Origin: Bacillota bacterium
GTDB taxonomy: Bacteria > Bacillota > Clostridia > Christensenellales > CAG-138
Length of the DNA: 17,110 nucleotides
NCBI GenBank assembly: GCA_023453725.1
Contig: JAEXTB010000014.1
Coordinates: forward strand, 1 to 17,110
Reading direction: 5' to 3'
The notes below the pieces were generated by a model. It searched no databases. It was not told the origin of the DNA and saw only the letters and a list, made by a program, of their open reading frames with translations. Made by a program: the position numbers and the translations under genes. Shown piece after piece: positions 14,353 through 17,110 of this stretch. Each line of letters begins with the position of its first letter. Positions within the stretch are counted from its first letter, which is position 1.

Positions 14353-14398
14353 GGGCCTGTTCCGTGGGACGCGTATGGCGCTATGGCGGAACAGGCCC
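14353..14398 (-). promoter_or_regulatory. Intercistronic hairpin between binding-protein and permease genes
   Basis: GGGCCTGTTCCG (14353-14364) and CGGAACAGGCCC (14387-14398) form a perfect 12-bp stem with a 22-nt loop. There is no T-tract on the minus strand, so it is more likely a barrier protecting the upstream mRNA or a partial attenuator than a full terminator. Such a hairpin would give more binding protein than membrane subunits. Confidence 0.65.
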
Positions 14399-14413
14399 CT
14401 TTAGTTCAGAAAA

Positions 14414-15298
14414 CTACTTGGTCAGCAGGCGCTGCGTGAGGCCATATTTTTCGGCGATTGCAGCCATCGTGCCGTCTTGCAGCAGCTCGTTCGTGATTTT
14501 GTTGAATTCGGCGGCGGCGGTGCTGCCAACACGCAGGCCGATCGCATATTCCTCGGCAGTCAGGTTCATGCTGGTAATGGTGATAAGATCGGCATAATCC
14601 GAACCTTCGCCTGTCATGGAGGTTGCCATCGTCGCATCGATAACGGCTGCCTCTGCGGTACCCGCCTTGACTTCCAGCAGTGCCTTCGCCTGCGAGTCGA
14701 CGGCGGTGTAAACAGCGCCGGACAAATCGGCTTTGATCGCGGTCTCTCCCGCGGAGCCTGCCTCGGCAACCACCGAGACGCCGTTCAAGCTTGCTCGATC
14801 CGTGTACTTCGAGGCGTCGGCTGAGCGGATAACGACAACCTGCTCATTGAGAAGATACGATTGTGTAAACGTCATGTTTGCCTTGCGGTCTTCCGTTACG
14901 GTTAAGCCGTTCCAGATGCAGTCTATGGTTCTGGCCTTCAGCTCGATCTCCTTCGTATCCCAGTTGATAAATATGAAGTTGGGTTTTACGCCAAGCTTCG
15001 CACAAAGCGCCTCGGCATACTCGGTATCAAAGCCGACCAGCTTGCCGTCTTTATCCTTATAGTTCATAGGCTCGTAAGCGGTGATACCTATGATTAACTC
15101 ACCCTTTGCCTTGATGTAAGCCAAATCGTCTTCTGCCTCGCCGGAAGCGGCCGGAGATTCTGCCGCAGGGGCGTTGGGCGCGGTGCTCGGACCTGAATCC
15201 GTGGCAGCAGCGGCCGGTGTTGCTGCGTTATTTGAGGCACAGGCGCTAAGCGTCAAAATAAGCAAAGCAATGAGCAATGAACTAACGAATTTTTTCAT
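14414..15298 (-). CDS. Amino acid ABC transporter substrate-binding lipoprotein
   Basis: A 294-aa family 3 solute-binding protein. It has an SpII signal peptide with lipobox LSAC (Cys20), an Ala/Pro/Ser-rich linker (about 24-60) and a two-lobed binding domain (about 66-294). Typical motifs are GELIIGITAYEPMNY, GFDTEYAEALC, DCIWNGLTVTEDR and MTFTQSYL. It captures a polar amino acid outside the membrane and delivers it to the permease; the exact ligand is not readable. AGGAGG lies 6 nt upstream of the ATG at 15298; an ATG-containing extension to 15325 runs through that site. It is the first gene of a three-gene operon and is separated from the permease by a stable hairpin. Confidence 0.92.
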   Translation of the reverse strand: MKKFVSSLLIALLILTLSACASNNAATPAAAATDSGPSTAPNAPAAESPAASGEAEDDLAYIKAKGELIIGITAYEPMNYKDKDGKLVGFDTEYAEALCAKLGVKPNFIFINWDTKEIELKARTIDCIWNGLTVTEDRKANMTFTQSYLLNEQVVVIRSADASKYTDRASLNGVSVVAEAGSAGETAIKADLSGAVYTAVDSQAKALLEVKAGTAEAAVIDATMATSMTGEGSDYADLITITSMNLTAEEYAIGLRVGSTAAAEFNKITNELLQDGTMAAIAEKYGLTQRLLTK

Positions 15299-15340
15299 GG
15301 TATCCTCCTGCATATTGATATTCACTCAAAACACTTTATT

Positions 15341-15369
15341 ATTATAACACAGTAGCACGCTAAAGCAAA
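15341..15369 (-). promoter_or_regulatory. Promoter of the amino acid transporter operon
   Basis: On the minus strand a consensus TATAAT (15341-15346) is preceded by TGT (extended -10) and, 17 bp upstream, by TTTGCT (15364-15369), a weak -35. It lies 43 bp before the binding-protein start codon. Confidence 0.65.
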
Positions 15370-15494
15370 TCGTTTTTGCCCTGTTTATGAATCGCTGCTG
15401 CGCTGAAAAACATTACGTATTTCCGCTCCCTGCGTGGGAGGTGCATTGAAAATCACGCATCACCCTTCTTTCCCTTGCCGCATAGTATTGTGTA

Positions 15495-15508
15495 AAGGAA
15501 ACTTCCTT
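15495..15508. promoter_or_regulatory. Palindromic operator candidate upstream of feoA
   Basis: AAGGAA-AC-TTCCTT is a perfect 6-bp inverted repeat in the feo control region, which is otherwise without a gene from 15370 to 15585. The related copy at 11714-11728 has a damaged left arm (AAGGGT). It is a candidate site for the MntR/DtxR-type repressor, although it does not match the classical DtxR or MntR box. I could not place a convincing -35/-10 pair for feoA. Confidence 0.45.
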
Positions 15509-15585
15509 GCAGCCATGCAACACTGTATTGCGATGCAAAGAAACACCCGGCTGGTTAATGAAGTGTTTGAAAGGAAAAGAAGAGT

Positions 15586-15816
15586 ATGATGGAAAGTCTT
15601 CTGCAGGCCCCTATGGGCGTAGCGGTACGGATTGCCTCGCTGTATGCGGGCGACACAATGCGCAGGCGGCTTTTGGATATGGGGTTAACACCCGGGGCTT
15701 GCGCAACGTGCCTGTATGAAGCGCCCTCCGGAGACCCGAAGGCGTATTTTATCCGCGGCGCGGTGGTGGCGCTGCGCAATGAGGACGCGCGAACCGTTCG
15801 CTTGATGCCGGTATAG
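15586..15816 (+). CDS. feoA: FeoA, ferrous iron transport accessory protein
   Basis: A 76-aa SH3-like protein of normal FeoA length that sits on the cytoplasmic side of FeoB and is needed for Fe(II) uptake. Typical features are RIASLYAGDTMRRRLLDMGLTPG-like core residues (15-37), a middle YFIRGAVVALR strand pair, and a hydrophobic end (RTVRLMPV). Two ATG codons are adjacent (15586 and 15589) after AAGAAGAG; either may be used. The feoB start lies 10 nt downstream, so the two genes are co-transcribed. Its upstream region and first codons are repeated in decayed form next to the repressor gene at 11688-11965. Confidence 0.9.
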   Translation: MMESLLQAPMGVAVRIASLYAGDTMRRRLLDMGLTPGACATCLYEAPSGDPKAYFIRGAVVALRNEDARTVRLMPV

Positions 15817-15826
15817 GGGAGCGCGG

Positions 15827-17110
15827 ATGGAAGAGCAGTTCAAGCGAACGCCAATCCTGCAGATACACAAAGAGGATGAAGCCGATACCGTCATCGCCCT
15901 TGCCGGCAATCCCAATGTGGGAAAGTCCACCGTGTTTAACGCGTTGACCGGAATGCGCCAGCATACGGGGAACTGGCCGGGGAAGACGGTGGCAAGCGCC
16001 CAGGGCCGCACCGTATATGATCAGGCCGGGTATGTGCTGGTGGATTTGCCCGGTACATATTCGCTTATGGCGCATTCCGCGGAGGAGGAGATCGCAAGGG
16101 ATTTCCTCCTCTTTGGGGGGGCAGAGGCAGCGGTGGTGGTCTGCGACGCCACGTGTCTTGAACGGAACCTGAACCTTGTCCTGCAAACGCTGGAACTTTC
16201 GCCGCGCACAGTCGTATGCGTAAACCTGATGGACGAGGCGAGGAAGAAAGGCGTCAAGCTGGATCTCCCTGCGCTGGAGCGGATGCTGGGCGTTCCGGTG
16301 GTGGGCGCTTCTGCGCGGGAAAACAAGGGATTAACAGAGCTGATGGCCCGCGTTGCCGAGGTATCTAAACAGGAACGAAAAGCGCCGTATGAGGTTCGCT
16401 ATACGACAGAGGTGGAAGAAGCCGTATCCCTGCTGCTGCCCCAGTTGGCTGAACTCGCGCTTGAGGGGCTTCCATCCCGCTTTACGGCATTGAAGCTTCT
16501 TGAAGGGGATCAAACCCTGATGTTTCGGATTAAGGAGCAGCTTGATCTTGATTTGGAGGAATTGCTCCGTGAGCCGCTTTCCCGCGCGCGGGAAGCGCTG
16601 CGCGTATCCGGCTGCGATAATCTGGAGGATGCGTTGGTATCCGGTCTCTATTGCGAGGCAGAACGCCTTGCCGCAGCGTGTGTGACGCAACCCAAGGAGC
16701 AGTATCAGGTGCGGCAGTGGAAACTTGATAAACTGCTTACCGGAAAATGGACGGGAACGCTCATCATGCTGCTAATGCTCGCGGTGGTGTTTTATATCAC
16801 GATCGCGGGGGCAAATGTGCCCTCCCGTCTGCTCTCTGAAGGCCTGTTCTGGGTGGGGGACCGGATTTCAGAAGGACTGCTGGCTTTGGGAGCGCCGGAG
16901 TGGCTGCGCAGTATGCTTGTTGACGGCGTATACCGCGTGCTCGCCTGGGTGGTGTCCGTCATGCTGCCGCCCATGGCGATATTCTTCCCGTTGTTTACAC
17001 TGCTGGAGGACCTTGGCGTGCTGCCGCGCGTGGCGTTCAACCTGGACCACCGGTTCCGAAAATGCAACGCCTGCGGAAAACAGTCCCTTACACACTGCAT
17101 GGGCTTTGGT
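15827..17110 (+). CDS. feoB: FeoB, ferrous iron transporter GTPase (3' end beyond window)
   Basis: The first 428 codons of FeoB, with no stop before the window end; full proteins have about 650-800 aa. The N-terminal G domain shows G1 GNPNVGKS (27-34), Thr54 as the probable switch I residue, G3 DLPGT (73-77), G4 NLMD (133-136) and G5 SAR (162-164). A helical GDI-like domain follows (about 180-290). Membrane segments start at about 315 (TLIMLLMLAVVFYI) and 385 (VVSVMLPPMAIFFP). The KCNACGKQSLTHCMGFG end corresponds to the start of the conserved Gate region. The ATG at 15827 has a GGGGA-type ribosome binding site. It imports Fe(II) across the cytoplasmic membrane using GTP, helped by FeoA. Confidence 0.95.
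   Translation, partial: MEEQFKRTPILQIHKEDEADTVIALAGNPNVGKSTVFNALTGMRQHTGNWPGKTVASAQGRTVYDQAGYVLVDLPGTYSLMAHSAEEEIARDFLLFGGAEAAVVVCDATCLERNLNLVLQTLELSPRTVVCVNLMDEARKKGVKLDLPALERMLGVPVVGASARENKGLTELMARVAEVSKQERKAPYEVRYTTEVEEAVSLLLPQLAELALEGLPSRFTALKLLEGDQTLMFRIKEQLDLDLEELLREPLSRAREALRVSGCDNLEDALVSGLYCEAERLAAACVTQPKEQYQVRQWKLDKLLTGKWTGTLIMLLMLAVVFYITIAGANVPSRLLSEGLFWVGDRISEGLLALGAPEWLRSMLVDGVYRVLAWVVSVMLPPMAIFFPLFTLLEDLGVLPRVAFNLDHRFRKCNACGKQSLTHCMGFG

Overview
The window most likely comes from a mid-GC, gut-type Gram-positive of the class Clostridia. Supporting signs are strong AGGAGG-type ribosome binding sites, a Bce-type peptide-sensing module with an intramembrane-sensing kinase, a tandem DegV pair, SpII lipoproteins and a FeoA/FeoB iron uptake operon. 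The genus cannot be told from the sequence. There is no rRNA, tRNA, CRISPR array, recognisable transposase or phage gene.

Layout. (1) 79-3581, minus strand: a three-gene sugar-phosphate operon with its own promoter, an overlapping palindromic operator and a terminator. It encodes an SDR of the sorbitol-6-phosphate dehydrogenase type, a PHP-domain metallo-phosphoesterase and an MDR of the L-sorbose-1-phosphate reductase type. The two dehydrogenases would turn L-sorbose-1-P into D-sorbitol-6-P and then fructose-6-P; the PHP protein is the unexplained partner. (2) 3771-8193, plus strand: response regulator, histidine kinase, ABC ATPase and FtsX-like permease, a BceRS-BceAB-type antimicrobial-peptide sensing and detoxification module. 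The ATPase/permease pair has its own promoter region, with an exact 11-bp direct repeat spaced 21 bp, probably the regulator's binding site. (3) 8237-8478: a non-coding element of about 240 bp with terminal inverted repeats, packed with seven hairpins. It looks like a MITE-like or REP/BIME-like intergenic repeat. (4) 8477-10308, minus: two translationally coupled DegV/FakB-like fatty-acid-binding proteins. (5) 10398-11043, minus: an XRE regulator fused to four membrane helices, with an 11-bp perfect inverted repeat over its -10 box.

(6) 11216-17110: a metal-uptake neighbourhood that appears to have been split. An MntR/DtxR-type repressor gene (minus) faces a decayed copy of the feoA control region and feoA 5' end (about 11688-11965). 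The intact counterpart lies about 3.8 kb away at about 15462-15816, followed by feoB, which runs off the window. Between the two copies lie a possible TetR-tail remnant, an unknown lipoprotein gene (plus) and a polar amino acid ABC transporter operon (minus: binding protein, hairpin, permease, ATPase). The ATPase gene has a perfect Shine-Dalgarno but no recognisable start codon after it.

The best candidates for new biology are the hairpin-packed element, the PHP protein in the sorbose/sorbitol-phosphate operon, the feoA duplication scar, and the missing ATPase start codon. All functional statements rest on motif reading and family knowledge; no database search was possible.
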